Shown here: positions 6,305 to 14,591 of the stretch, in pieces
Layout of the letters: every line of letters starts with the position of its first letter
How positions within the stretch are numbered: the stretch's first letter is position 1
DNA from: Bacteroidales bacterium
Lineage (GTDB): Bacteria; Bacteroidota; Bacteroidia; Bacteroidales; UBA932
DNA: 23,970 nucleotides
Assembly: GCA_017614795.1 (NCBI GenBank)
Contig: JAGABD010000098.1
Location: 1-23,970 of the forward strand
Reading direction: 5' to 3'
Made by a program: the position numbers and the translations under genes
Notes under the pieces: generated by a model
Seen by the model: the letters and a program-made list of their open reading frames with translations, nothing else
What the model was told of the DNA's origin: nothing
The model's database searches: none

Positions 6305-8751
6305 GAAAATACTTCTTCCTCCTCTGCTGCGTCCTCGCATCGATTTTTGTTGCGCAGGGCCAACCCAAGTCGTACAGCGGGATATACCCCACGCTGAGCT
6401 CGTGCAACCTCGAAGGAGAGTGCGGAACAGGCGCCGTTGTGCCCTGGGCCGGAAAGCTCTGGGTAATTACCTACGGTCCCCACAAGGCCTTCGGCTCCAC
6501 CGACAAGCTCTACGAGATAAACGAGTCGCTGGAGATGACGGTCCGCCCAGAAAGCATCGGCGGAACGCCTGCGAACCGTATGATCCACAAGGAAAGCAAC
6601 CAGCTCTTCATAGGTCCATACGTGATAGACGCGGAGGGGAATGTGAAGGTGATTCCCATTTCCGAGATGCCCGGCCGCCTTACCGGCATCGCCAGAAGCG
6701 TGAAGAATCCCGAAGGTGAAGTGGTCATTGCGACGATGGAGGAAGGCGTATACGGAGTCGATGTCAAGACGCTCGGCGTCAACACCTGGTTCGAGGACGG
6801 CAACGTAATGAAGCAGAAAGGGCTCCAGACCTCTTATGAAAGCGATTTGCTCGAGGGCGTCCACGGCAAGGGCTTCTACTCGGGACAGGGAGTCTACGTC
6901 TTCACCAACAACGGCGAGGGCACCGACGAAGCCAAGCGCAATCCTAAAGTCACGGCAGGGGTGCTGGCGGAATACGACGGCAAGGCCTGGAAACAGGTCC
7001 GCCGCAACCAGTTCACCGAGGTGACGGGCCCCGGCGGAATCTACGGCAACCCGAATCCCGACAAGGACCCTCTCTGGGCTCTCGGATGGGACTACAAGTC
7101 CGTCATTCTCGCAGTGCGCGAGCCCAAGGACGGATGGCATTTCTACCGCCTTCCCAAGGCGAGCAACAGCTATGACGGCGCTCACGGATGGAATACAGAG
7201 TGGCCGCGCATCCGCAACATAGGAAGCGACAGCGAGCCTTACTACCTGATGACCATGCACGGAATGTTCTGGCATTTCCCCGGGACTTTCACGTCGCGCA
7301 ACAGCGCCGGGCTCAGGCCTCTTTCTTCCTATCTCAAGGTGATAGGGGACTTCTGCAACTGGAACGGACGCCTCGTCTTCGGCTGCGACGATACCGCGCG
7401 CAACGAATTCCTGAACAAACGCAAGGCGAAGGGCGGCTTAGCCGGCCCCGGACAGTCCCAGTCCAACCTCTGGTTCTCATCTCTTGATCAACTCGACCAT
7501 ATCGGGACCATCGATGCGGTAGGCTCTGTCTGGCAGGAGGAGACCGTAAAGGCCGGAAGCGTTTCCGAGCCTATGCTTGTCGCGGGATGGAAACAGGCGA
7601 CGCTGTGGCTATGCAACGAAGGCAAAAAGCCCGTCAAACTGACCGTGGAAGTCGACCGGAAGGGCAATGGAAGCTACTCCAAGTGCGCGACCGTCCAGCT
7701 CGCCGCAGGCGCTTCAAAGCAGATCGATCTTGCCAGGATGAAGGGAGAATGGGTACGCGTACGCACCGCACAGACTTCCGAACTGAACGCGACCTTCGTT
7801 TTCGGCGACGTACGTGAGCGTGCCGCAGGCAACGATCCCATCTTCGCAGGCATCAACAAATACGACGTGAAGAGCTTCGACGGCGGCATAATCAACACCC
7901 TCGGCGACGAAAGGCTCAAGCTTGGAATCGCCGCCAACCACTACTCCGAGGATGGCGTGAAGGCGCAGGGCTTCTACACTCTCGACGCTCAGATGAACCT
8001 TCTCAAAAGGGAGAGCGAAAGCGACGACTACTTCATCCGCAACAGGATCGCCATTCCCGAGATGGCTGTCAAGGTGGAAAAGGGCTCGTACCTTGTAGTG
8101 GACGATTCCGGACGCAGATGGCGCCTGCCCCTGGGCCTTCCCGAATATGAAGCGATGATGCAGAAGAAATACACCAGGATGTGCCGCGAGGTCGCCACGG
8201 AGCGCGACCTGTTCAACTGCGGTGGCTCGTTCTTCGAGCTTCCCGCCGAGAATGCCGACGGATTCGCCAAAATACGCCCTGTATGCACCCACAACCTGCT
8301 CGTCAACGACTACGCTTCGTTCCGCGGCCTGATGATAATGACCGGCATCGACGAAAATGTGAAGAATGACGGGCATATAATCACCTCGGACGATGGCAAA
8401 TGCCGCGTGTGGGCCGGTTCCATCGATGATCTCTGGAAACTCGGCAAGCCCGTAGGCCACGGCGGTCCCTGGGCCGACAGCGAGGTCGCGGCAGGGGAGA
8501 CTTCCGACCCTTATCTCATCGGCTATTACGACAAGAAGACGCTCACGCTGAGCCACAAGGCCTCCTCCGCAGTGGAATTCACCGTAGAGGTCGATCCCAC
8601 GGGCGACGGCACCTGGATGAAATACGCATCCTACAAGGTCCAGCCGGGCCAGACCTTCACCACCGAGCTTCCGCGCGGAATGTTCGCCCGCTGGATCCGC
8701 TTCAGCGCGAACGCCGCCACCACGGCATCGGCGATATTGAATTACGAATAG
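6301..8751 (+). CDS. Large secreted protein of unknown function with an internal duplication
   Basis: This 816-residue protein begins with a type I signal peptide (MRKYFFLLCCVLASIFVAQG, then QP); there is no clear lipobox and no obvious T9SS tail. I do not recognise the family. Residues about 30-400 are rich in short beta-strand repeats of the propeller style (KLWVITYGPHKAFG, NQLFIGPYVIDAEGN, EVVIATMEEGVYGVD). A unit at about 347-505 recurs at about 660-816. Each copy has an aromatic/Gly strand (VIGDFCNWNGRLVFGCDD; VNDYASFRGLMIMTGID), a short W-containing DxL segment, then a beta-sandwich-like module with TVEVDRKGNGSY or TVEVDPTGDGTW. It is coupled to the LABN gene and followed 7 bases later by serB. 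It could bind a glycan or lipid at the cell surface, but no catalytic motif was seen. Confidence 0.75.
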   Translation: MRKYFFLLCCVLASIFVAQGQPKSYSGIYPTLSSCNLEGECGTGAVVPWAGKLWVITYGPHKAFGSTDKLYEINESLEMTVRPESIGGTPANRMIHKESNQLFIGPYVIDAEGNVKVIPISEMPGRLTGIARSVKNPEGEVVIATMEEGVYGVDVKTLGVNTWFEDGNVMKQKGLQTSYESDLLEGVHGKGFYSGQGVYVFTNNGEGTDEAKRNPKVTAGVLAEYDGKAWKQVRRNQFTEVTGPGGIYGNPNPDKDPLWALGWDYKSVILAVREPKDGWHFYRLPKASNSYDGAHGWNTEWPRIRNIGSDSEPYYLMTMHGMFWHFPGTFTSRNSAGLRPLSSYLKVIGDFCNWNGRLVFGCDDTARNEFLNKRKAKGGLAGPGQSQSNLWFSSLDQLDHIGTIDAVGSVWQEETVKAGSVSEPMLVAGWKQATLWLCNEGKKPVKLTVEVDRKGNGSYSKCATVQLAAGASKQIDLARMKGEWVRVRTAQTSELNATFVFGDVRERAAGNDPIFAGINKYDVKSFDGGIINTLGDERLKLGIAANHYSEDGVKAQGFYTLDAQMNLLKRESESDDYFIRNRIAIPEMAVKVEKGSYLVVDDSGRRWRLPLGLPEYEAMMQKKYTRMCREVATERDLFNCGGSFFELPAENADGFAKIRPVCTHNLLVNDYASFRGLMIMTGIDENVKNDGHIITSDDGKCRVWAGSIDDLWKLGKPVGHGGPWADSEVAAGETSDPYLIGYYDKKTLTLSHKASSAVEFTVEVDPTGDGTWMKYASYKVQPGQTFTTELPRGMFARWIRFSANAATTASAILNYE

Positions 8752-8758
8752 TATTAAA

Positions 8759-9988
8759 ATGAAGAAAGAACAGATACTCATACGCATAGCCGGACAGGAC
8801 AGGGTAGGTCTCACGGCATCCATAATGGAGATACTCTCCCGCTTCGACGCCCAGATCCTGGACATCGGACAGGCGGACATTCACAACACGCTTTCGCTGG
8901 GCATCCTCATCCGCACCGACGAGAGCACCTCGGGCCAGGTGATGAAGGAACTGCTTTTTAAAGCGACCGAACTGGGCGTGACAATAGGATTCTCCCCGGT
9001 TTCCGACGACGACTACGAGGCTTGGGCTGGCCGCCAGGGGCGCAACCGCTTCATCCTCACGGTGATAGGCCGCAGCCTTTCCGCAGAGCAGATTCATTCA
9101 GCGGCCGAGGTGATCGCGCGCCAGGGGCTCAACATCGACAGCATCAAGCGTCTTACCGGCCGTATGAGCATCAAAAACCCCGAAAAGAACGTGCGTGCCT
9201 GCATCGAGTTCTCCATCCGCGGCACGCCGGTCGACAAGGAGTCGATGCAGCGCGAACTTATGTCTCTTTCCGCCGAATCGGGCATGGACTTCTCGCTCCA
9301 GAAGGACGATATGTACCGCCGTATGCGCCGCCTGATCTGCTTCGATATGGATTCTACGCTCATCCAGACCGAGTGCATCGACGAGCTTGCCCGCCGCCAC
9401 GGCGTATATGACAAGGTTTCCGCCATAACCGAGAGGGCGATGCGCGGCGAAATAGACTTCCGCGAAAGCTTCAAGGAGCGTGTAGCCCTCCTCAAGGGCC
9501 TGGATGTCAGCGTGATGCGCGACATCGCCGAGAATCTGCCCATTACCGAAGGAACGGACCGCCTGATGTCGGTCCTGAAGACCTGCGGATACAAGATTGC
9601 CATTCTCAGCGGCGGTTTCACATACTTCGGCGAGTATCTGCAGCGCCGCTACGGCATCGACTATGTCTACGCGAACGAGCTCGAAATAGGGGAGGACGGC
9701 AAGCTTACCGGACGCTACGTCGGCGAAATAGTCGACGGCCGCCGAAAGGCCGACCTGCTTAAGCTCATTGCCCAGACCGAGAAGGTCAACCTGGCTCAGA
9801 CCATCGCGGTCGGAGACGGCGCCAACGACCTTCCGATGCTGCTCGAAGCCGGTCTCGGCATCGCTTTCCACGCGAAACCCCGAGTAAAGGAGAGCGCCCG
9901 CCAGTCGCTCAGCACCATAGGCCTCGACGGCGTCCTCTACTTCCTTGGCTTCAAGGACAGCCACCTCGGCGACCAGGGAAAACTCTGA
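8759..9988 (+). CDS. serB: Phosphoserine phosphatase with two N-terminal ACT domains
   Basis: This 409-residue cytoplasmic enzyme catalyses the last step of serine synthesis, phosphoserine to serine. Two ACT-type regulatory domains come first, about 1-85 (IRIAGQDRVGLTASIMEIL) and 95-175 (FILTVIGRSLSAEQIHSAA). The HAD phosphatase domain follows from about 197. Its motif I is FDMDSTLIQTECIDELA with nucleophile and acid Asp, motif II is ILSGGFTYFGEYL, the conserved Lys is probably in the DGRRKADLLKLIA segment, and motif III is VGDGANDLPML. The architecture and length are typical of long-form SerB. The start at 8759 is 7 bases after the secreted-protein stop. Its place in an operon with an amino-acid-lipid synthase may be meaningful, because serine is the precursor of glycine. 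Confidence 0.95.
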   Translation: MKKEQILIRIAGQDRVGLTASIMEILSRFDAQILDIGQADIHNTLSLGILIRTDESTSGQVMKELLFKATELGVTIGFSPVSDDDYEAWAGRQGRNRFILTVIGRSLSAEQIHSAAEVIARQGLNIDSIKRLTGRMSIKNPEKNVRACIEFSIRGTPVDKESMQRELMSLSAESGMDFSLQKDDMYRRMRRLICFDMDSTLIQTECIDELARRHGVYDKVSAITERAMRGEIDFRESFKERVALLKGLDVSVMRDIAENLPITEGTDRLMSVLKTCGYKIAILSGGFTYFGEYLQRRYGIDYVYANELEIGEDGKLTGRYVGEIVDGRRKADLLKLIAQTEKVNLAQTIAVGDGANDLPMLLEAGLGIAFHAKPRVKESARQSLSTIGLDGVLYFLGFKDSHLGDQGKL

Positions 9989-10001
9989 AATAGCATTCAC
10001 C

Positions 10002-10814
10002 ATGGCATCCGGAAAGAAAATCAACGGCACGCTGAAGGACATACTTGTCGCTTTTGCCGCAACGACGCTGTCAATTGTCCTGACCTTCGGCACGACGATG
10101 GCTATCAACCGCGTCAACCAGAAGAAAGAGCGCAGGCTTACGGCTCTTATGGTTATGGGCAGCATCGAGCAGTTCGCAAGGGAAGTGGAGAATACCGAAC
10201 GCTACCTTGCTCCTATCGACAGCATCGCGACATGGCTGGTCGGCCTTCCTTTGAAAGATGTCGCCAAATTGGGCGACGAGCACTTGATTGCCGCGTATCA
10301 CGATGCCCTCAATGTCCCGATGATCAACAGAGACAAAACCGCAGAAACGATTTTCAGCAGCAATATCGACACCTGGAAGAATATGGGCAACTTCCAGTTC
10401 ATCGACAATGTTGGGCAGTGTTTCTCCATAATTGGCGCTGTAGAGTCCTACTTCAATAACTGGAGCGATGAACTGGTCGCTTTGAACGACGCGGTTTACA
10501 GCCATCCTGACGAGTATCCCGGCAAGTCCAAAATAGAAAAACTGCTCCGTAACGAGCAGTTGCTGTCGAAGTTCAGAAACTTCCATTCTCTGAGGGGCTG
10601 GCTGAGGTATGCCGCGGCAAATCTCCGCATGGAGAACCGCAGGAATATGAGCCTTATCGGCATCTCCGAAAAGGAGGTTATGGACTTCACCGACAATATG
10701 GGAGCGGCAGACCAAAACGACGAGGTGGAATTGAACCAGTACGACTTCCGCGTCCCTGAAATCGACCCCGATTCCCTCGCGGCGCAGCTTTCCTACGCAC
10801 GCAACTTGAATTGA
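10002..10814 (+). CDS. Membrane-anchored protein of unknown function
   Basis: This 270-residue protein has one strongly hydrophobic segment near the N-terminus (about 13-35, ILVAFAATTLSIVLTFGTTMAI), preceded by a short Lys-rich stretch. That suggests an inner-membrane anchor with the rest in the periplasm or cytoplasm. The remainder is mostly alpha-helical and charged, with no recognised domain, catalytic motif or cysteine cluster. The ATG at 10002 is preferred, since the frame continues upstream inside serB. It starts 13 bases after serB and is the last gene of the + strand block. Its stop abuts the mnmE stop with no intervening base, so there is no room for a terminator. Codon use looks slightly less GC-rich than the neighbours by eye. 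Confidence 0.7.
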   Translation: MASGKKINGTLKDILVAFAATTLSIVLTFGTTMAINRVNQKKERRLTALMVMGSIEQFAREVENTERYLAPIDSIATWLVGLPLKDVAKLGDEHLIAAYHDALNVPMINRDKTAETIFSSNIDTWKNMGNFQFIDNVGQCFSIIGAVESYFNNWSDELVALNDAVYSHPDEYPGKSKIEKLLRNEQLLSKFRNFHSLRGWLRYAAANLRMENRRNMSLIGISEKEVMDFTDNMGAADQNDEVELNQYDFRVPEIDPDSLAAQLSYARNLN

Positions 10815-12167
10815 TTATTTCCCGATGCAGAAGCGGGAGAAGATGGTTTCGAGGATCTCGGAACTGGTGACTTCGCCGAAAATACTGTTGAGACTGTAGA
10901 TTGCGGAGCGCAGGTCTTCCGCCAGCAGATCCTGGCTGAGGCCCGCGTCGAGGCCGTTTTGCACTCGCGAGAGGCTCTCGCCGGCAACGCGCAGGGCTTC
11001 GTAATGGCGAAGGTTGGTCACCAGGGTAGCGTTGTTGTCGCTTACAAGGGGGCCTCGGCTGTCCAGAAGCCGGGCACGCAGGGCATCGAGGCCATCTCCG
11101 GTCTTCGCTGAGATATCCAGTAGCCCGTCGACGGGAGAAACTGAAGCCAGCGCATCCACCTTGTTTCGCACCAGAATCAGACTCTGGGCAGGGGAGAGGG
11201 CGGCCTTGATTGCCTCGCAGGCCTTCAGAGACTCTTCCTGCGGCGCCAGGGCGTCGAGAACGCCTATCACCACCTCCGCCTTTTCCAGGCTCGCGTACGA
11301 GCGTTCTATGCCCTTAATTTCGATTGTGTCGGAAGTCTCGCGCAATCCCGCAGTATCTATGAAGCGGAAAAGTATGCCTCCGAGCGTCAGCGTTTCCTCC
11401 ACTGTATCGCGCGTAGTGCCGGGAATGTCGGATACAATCGCGCGTTCTTCGCCGAGAAGGGCGTTCAGAAGAGTGCTCTTGCCGGCATTCACCGGACCGA
11501 CTATCGCAACCGGAACACCGTTCTTTATTGCATTGCCGGCGCGGAAGGAATCTGCAAGCGCAGAGATATGCGCAGATGCCTTCTCAAGAAGCATCCGCAG
11601 CTTTGCCCTGTCGGCGAATTCCACGTCTTCTTCGCTGAAATCGAGCTCCAGCTCCATCAGGGAGGCTATTTCGACAAGCGCATCACGAAGTTCGCGCAGT
11701 TCCTTTGAGTATCCGCCCTTAAGTTGGTTCACGGCAACGCGGTGTGCGGCCTGCGTATCTGCCGCTATGAGGTCCGCGACGGCTTCGGCCTGGGCCAGGT
11801 CCATCTTGCCGTTAAGGAAGGCCCTGCGGGTGAATTCTCCCGGTTCCGCGGGCCTTGCGCCGGCTTCGCACAGCAGAGAAAGAATCTTCTCCGCAATGTA
11901 ACGCGATGCGTGGCAGCTGATTTCCACCGAATCTTCCCCCGTGTAGGAATGGGGAGCGCGGTAAATGCCCGCGACAACCTCGTCCACTCCCGGAATCTCC
12001 CCGAATTTGAGCGTATAGCCCTCCGAAGAGGCCGCCGAACCCTTCCTGAATCGGATCAGCCTGTCGGCGACGGCAAGCGCTTCGGGACCGCTCACGCGAA
12101 TTACGGTGACGGCTCCGGTTCCCACGGATGTGGCGGGGGCGCAGATGGTATCGGGGGATATCTTCAT
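10815..12167 (-). CDS. mnmE: tRNA uridine-5-carboxymethylaminomethyl modification GTPase MnmE
   Basis: This 450-residue GTPase works with MnmG to modify the wobble uridine (position 34) of certain tRNAs. The N-terminal folate-binding domain (ATSVGTGAVTVIRVSGPEAL, later EPGEFTRRAFLNGKMDLAQAE) is intact. The G domain, inserted in the helical domain, begins near residue 222. G1 reads GPVNAGKST, a small change from the more usual GxPNAGKS; then DIPGTTRDTVEE, DTAGLRETSDTIEIKGIERS, NKVD and SAKTGDGLDAL. The essential C-terminal Cys motif is present as FCIGK at the very end. Length is normal. It is divergent from rubrerythrin and convergent with the unknown membrane-anchored gene at zero distance. 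Confidence 0.97.
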   Translation of the reverse strand: MKISPDTICAPATSVGTGAVTVIRVSGPEALAVADRLIRFRKGSAASSEGYTLKFGEIPGVDEVVAGIYRAPHSYTGEDSVEISCHASRYIAEKILSLLCEAGARPAEPGEFTRRAFLNGKMDLAQAEAVADLIAADTQAAHRVAVNQLKGGYSKELRELRDALVEIASLMELELDFSEEDVEFADRAKLRMLLEKASAHISALADSFRAGNAIKNGVPVAIVGPVNAGKSTLLNALLGEERAIVSDIPGTTRDTVEETLTLGGILFRFIDTAGLRETSDTIEIKGIERSYASLEKAEVVIGVLDALAPQEESLKACEAIKAALSPAQSLILVRNKVDALASVSPVDGLLDISAKTGDGLDALRARLLDSRGPLVSDNNATLVTNLRHYEALRVAGESLSRVQNGLDAGLSQDLLAEDLRSAIYSLNSIFGEVTSSEILETIFSRFCIGK

Positions 12168-12186
12168 TGCAAATCGTTTACTTTTA

Positions 12187-12194
12187 CAAAAATA
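12187..12194 (-). promoter_or_regulatory. Predicted -7 element of mnmE
   Basis: On the minus strand, TATTTTTG is an exact TAnnTTTG match 20 bases before the mnmE ATG. Transcription would start near 12180, giving a leader of about 13 bases. No clear -33 box is visible. Confidence 0.45.
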
Positions 12195-12217
12195 AGCATT
12201 TACGGAAGAAATTTCAC

Positions 12218-12225
12218 TATCTTTA
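12218..12225 (+). promoter_or_regulatory. Predicted -7 element of rubrerythrin
   Basis: TATCTTTA, followed by C, matches TAnnTTTR and equals the element before superoxide dismutase. It is 27 bases before the rubrerythrin ATG. The -33 box is not evident; a TTTA at 12199-12202 is too close. Confidence 0.5.
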
Positions 12226-12252
12226 CAACGGAATAACCAATAAACAATCTAT

Positions 12253-12792
12253 ATGGAACTCAAAGGATCAAAGACCGAAAAGAACCTGCAGACCGCGTTT
12301 GCGGGTGAATCCCAAGCCCACACCAAGTATCTCTATTTCGCTTCCAAGGCCAAGAAGGACGGCTATGTGCAGATAGCGAACATCTTCGAGGAAACCGCAA
12401 AGAACGAAAAGGAGCACGCCAAGATTTGGTTCAAGCTCCTGCACGACGGCGATATTCCCGATACGCCCGCCAACCTGGCTTCCGCCGCCGAAGGCGAGAA
12501 CTTCGAATGGACCGATATGTATGCCGAATTCGCCAAGGTCGCGAAGGAAGAGGGCTTCGCCCAGATAGCATTCCTTTTCGAGAAGGTAGGCGCGATCGAG
12601 AAGACCCACGAAGAGCGCTACCGCAAGCTCCTCGCCAATATCGAGGGCGACGCCGTGTTCAGCAAGGAAGGCGACACAATCTGGGAGTGCTCCAACTGCG
12701 GACACATCGTGGTAGGCAAGAAAGCCCCCGAGCTCTGCCCCGTCTGCAAGCATCCCAAGGCTTACTTCCAGGTAAGGGCCGAGAACTATTAG
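12253..12792 (+). CDS. rbr: Rubrerythrin
   Basis: This 179-residue non-haem iron protein is an oxygen-defence enzyme of anaerobes that reduces hydrogen peroxide. The N-terminal ferritin-like four-helix domain carries the diiron ligand motifs ([35 protein letters not shown], and the second pair in [31 protein letters not shown]). The C-terminal rubredoxin-like domain has the four-Cys iron site as [12 protein letters not shown] and [12 protein letters not shown]. Length and domain order are standard. It has its own promoter and a bidirectional terminator shared with rho. With the dismutase at 1646 it forms a superoxide-to-peroxide-to-water pair, though the genes are 10 kb apart. Confidence 0.97.
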   Translation: MELKGSKTEKNLQTAFAGESQAHTKYLYFASKAKKDGYVQIANIFEETAKNEKEHAKIWFKLLHDGDIPDTPANLASAAEGENFEWTDMYAEFAKVAKEEGFAQIAFLFEKVGAIEKTHEERYRKLLANIEGDAVFSKEGDTIWECSNCGHIVVGKKAPELCPVCKHPKAYFQVRAENY

Positions 12793-12812
12793 AATACAGT
12801 TCGAGAAACAAG

Positions 12813-12838
12813 AAAGGCTGCCGTCGTGGCAGCCTTTT
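12813..12838. terminator. Bidirectional terminator between rubrerythrin and rho
   Basis: AAAGGCTGCC (12813-12822) pairs perfectly with GGCAGCCTTT (12828-12837) around the loop GTCGT. The T run on the + strand and the A run at the other arm allow it to end transcripts in both directions. It lies 20 bases after the rubrerythrin stop and just after the rho stop. Confidence 0.85.
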
Positions 12839-12841
12839 CTG

Positions 12842-14479
12842 TTAGAAGGTATCGTAGTACTTGGCTTCTCGAGGCGAAACCTTGTTCATATTGTCGAGCA
12901 GGTCCTCGTTGGTCTTGTACTCGTCCATCAGCTGGAGCATGAAGTTCATAGCCTCCAGAGGGTTCATATCCGCGAGCAGTTTGCGGAGTATCCAGATGCG
13001 CTGGGCCACGCTCTTGCTGAGCAGGAGGTCGTCGCGGCGGGTACCCGAAAGCAGGATGTTCACCGCCGGGAAGATACGCCTGTTGGCGAGGTTTCGGTCG
13101 AGCTGGATTTCGGAGTTGCCGGTGCCCTTGAATTCCTCGTATACGATATCGTCCTGCTTGGAACCGGTTTCGGTGAGGGCCGTTGCGAGGATGGTGAGCG
13201 AGCCGCCGCCTTCGATGTTTCGGGCAGCACCGAAGAAGCGCTTGGGCTTCTGGAGGGCATTCGCGTCGATACCGCCGGTAAGCACCTTGCCCGATGCGGG
13301 CTGCACGGTGTTGTAGGCACGTCCCAAACGGGTGATGGAGTCCAGGAGTATGACCACGTCGTGGCCGCACTCCACGAGCCTGCGGGCCTTCTCGAGCACC
13401 ATATTGGCCACTTTCACGTGACGCTCGGCGGGCTCGTCGAAGGTGGAAGCCACGACCTCTGCCTTCACGCTGCGCTGCATATCGGTAACCTCCTCGGGGC
13501 GCTCGTCAATGAGCAGCACGATTTCGTAAACCTCGGGATGGTTGTCCGCGATGGCGTTGGCGATGCTCTTGAGCAGCATGGTCTTACCGGTCTTGGGCTG
13601 TGCGACGATCAGCATTCGCTGGCCTTTGCCGATGGGAGCGAACATATCGACGATACGGCAGGAAGGGTCTTTTTCGTGCCCGTGGCCGAGCAGGTTGAAT
13701 TTCTCCTCGGGGAAGAGGGGAGTCAGGAAGTCGAAGGGAACGCGGTCGCGGATGAATTCCGGCTTGCGGCCGTTGACCATCTTGATCTTTACCAGCGGGA
13801 AGTACTTGTCGCCTTCGCGCGGAGGACGGATCTCTCCGGTGACGGTGTCGCCGCTCTTGAGCGCGTTCTGCTTGATCTGCTGCTGCGAGACGTAGATGTC
13901 GTCGGGGGAGTTAAGGTAGTTGTAGTCGGAAGAACGCAGGAAACCGAAACCGTCGGGCATTATTTCCAGGACGCCGGTCGCCTCCACCGAACCTTCGAAT
14001 TCGGGTACTTTCGGCTTGGGAGGCTGCTGAGGCTGCTGCTCCTTGGCCTTACGGGGCTGCTGGGGCTGGGGTTTCAGATACTCTTCGCGGGCTGCGTCGA
14101 GATTCTCCTTCGCGAGATCCTTGACCTCTTCGGCCTTGTCCTTCGCCTTGCGTCCGCGCTTCTTGGGCGCCGGAGCGGGTGCGGCGGGGGCTGCAGGAGC
14201 GGCCTCCTTGGGCTTCTCGGCAGGTTTCTCGGGCTCTGCGGGTTTCTCAGCAGGCTTTTCCTGACGCTTCTCGGCATCCTTCTTCGAAGGACGTCCGCGC
14301 TTTGCCTTGGGTTTTTCGGGGGCGGGGTTTTGGGCCGCCTGGGAGGCCTGTGCATCGATGATAGCTAATGCAAGGTCCATATCTTCCAGATTCTTCATCT
14401 TTTTGATGTCGAAATCCTTTGCGATTTTCTCGAGCTGCTCTCTGTTGAGTTTGTTGAGCTCGAACAATGTATAAAGCAT
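12842..14479 (-). CDS. rho: Transcription termination factor Rho with a long disordered insertion
   Basis: This 545-residue protein is the hexameric RNA-dependent ATPase that ends transcription. An N-terminal helical Rho domain (about 1-46, [19 protein letters not shown]) comes first. A region of roughly 120 residues (about 46-165) rich in Lys, Pro, Ala, Glu and Gln follows, with EKPAEKP-like repeats and two RGR motifs. Next is the cold-shock RNA-binding domain ([31 protein letters not shown]), then the ATPase. Walker A is [11 protein letters not shown] and Walker B lies in [31 protein letters not shown] and [10 protein letters not shown] are also recognisable. E. coli Rho, about 419 residues, lacks the insertion. 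Such insertions are known in Bacteroides Rho and have been linked to phase separation. The gene has its own promoter and a hairpin near the mRNA 5' end. Confidence 0.97.
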   Translation of the reverse strand: MLYTLFELNKLNREQLEKIAKDFDIKKMKNLEDMDLALAIIDAQASQAAQNPAPEKPKAKRGRPSKKDAEKRQEKPAEKPAEPEKPAEKPKEAAPAAPAAPAPAPKKRGRKAKDKAEEVKDLAKENLDAAREEYLKPQPQQPRKAKEQQPQQPPKPKVPEFEGSVEATGVLEIMPDGFGFLRSSDYNYLNSPDDIYVSQQQIKQNALKSGDTVTGEIRPPREGDKYFPLVKIKMVNGRKPEFIRDRVPFDFLTPLFPEEKFNLLGHGHEKDPSCRIVDMFAPIGKGQRMLIVAQPKTGKTMLLKSIANAIADNHPEVYEIVLLIDERPEEVTDMQRSVKAEVVASTFDEPAERHVKVANMVLEKARRLVECGHDVVILLDSITRLGRAYNTVQPASGKVLTGGIDANALQKPKRFFGAARNIEGGGSLTILATALTETGSKQDDIVYEEFKGTGNSEIQLDRNLANRRIFPAVNILLSGTRRDDLLLSKSVAQRIWILRKLLADMNPLEAMNFMLQLMDEYKTNEDLLDNMNKVSPREAKYYDTF

Positions 14480-14512
14480 ATTCTAAAGAATTATGTATGA
14501 TATTCCGAACGG

Positions 14513-14538
14513 AAAAATTGCCTGACGGGCCGTCTGGC
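14513..14538 (-). terminator. Hairpin with T-tract between lptD and rho (lptD terminator or rho leader attenuator)
   Basis: On the minus strand GCCAGACG pairs with CGTCAGGC around the loop GCC, with one A-A mismatch. AA and five T residues follow. This is a terminator for transcripts coming from lptD, whose stop lies 54 bases upstream. A rho transcript starting at its own promoter would begin at or near the first base of the stem. The hairpin could therefore also sit at the extreme 5' end of rho mRNA. The two roles are not exclusive. Confidence 0.6.
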
Positions 14539-14542
14539 AGTG

Positions 14543-14573
14543 CAAAGATAGGAATTTTTTCCGATAAGGCAAG
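14543..14573 (-). promoter_or_regulatory. Predicted promoter of rho
   Basis: On the minus strand, TATCTTTG (14550-14543, then C) is an exact TAnnTTTG match. CTTG at 14573-14570 is a one-mismatch -33 box with a 19-base spacer. Transcription should begin around 14536-14539, giving a leader of nearly 60 bases that starts at the hairpin described next. Confidence 0.65.
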
Positions 14574-14591
14574 AAAAAACCGGACAAATCT

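Noticed and set aside
14551..14562. GGAATTTTTTCC inverted repeat as a regulator site
   Set aside because: It has four-base arms only and sits in the rho promoter spacer, where AT runs are expected.
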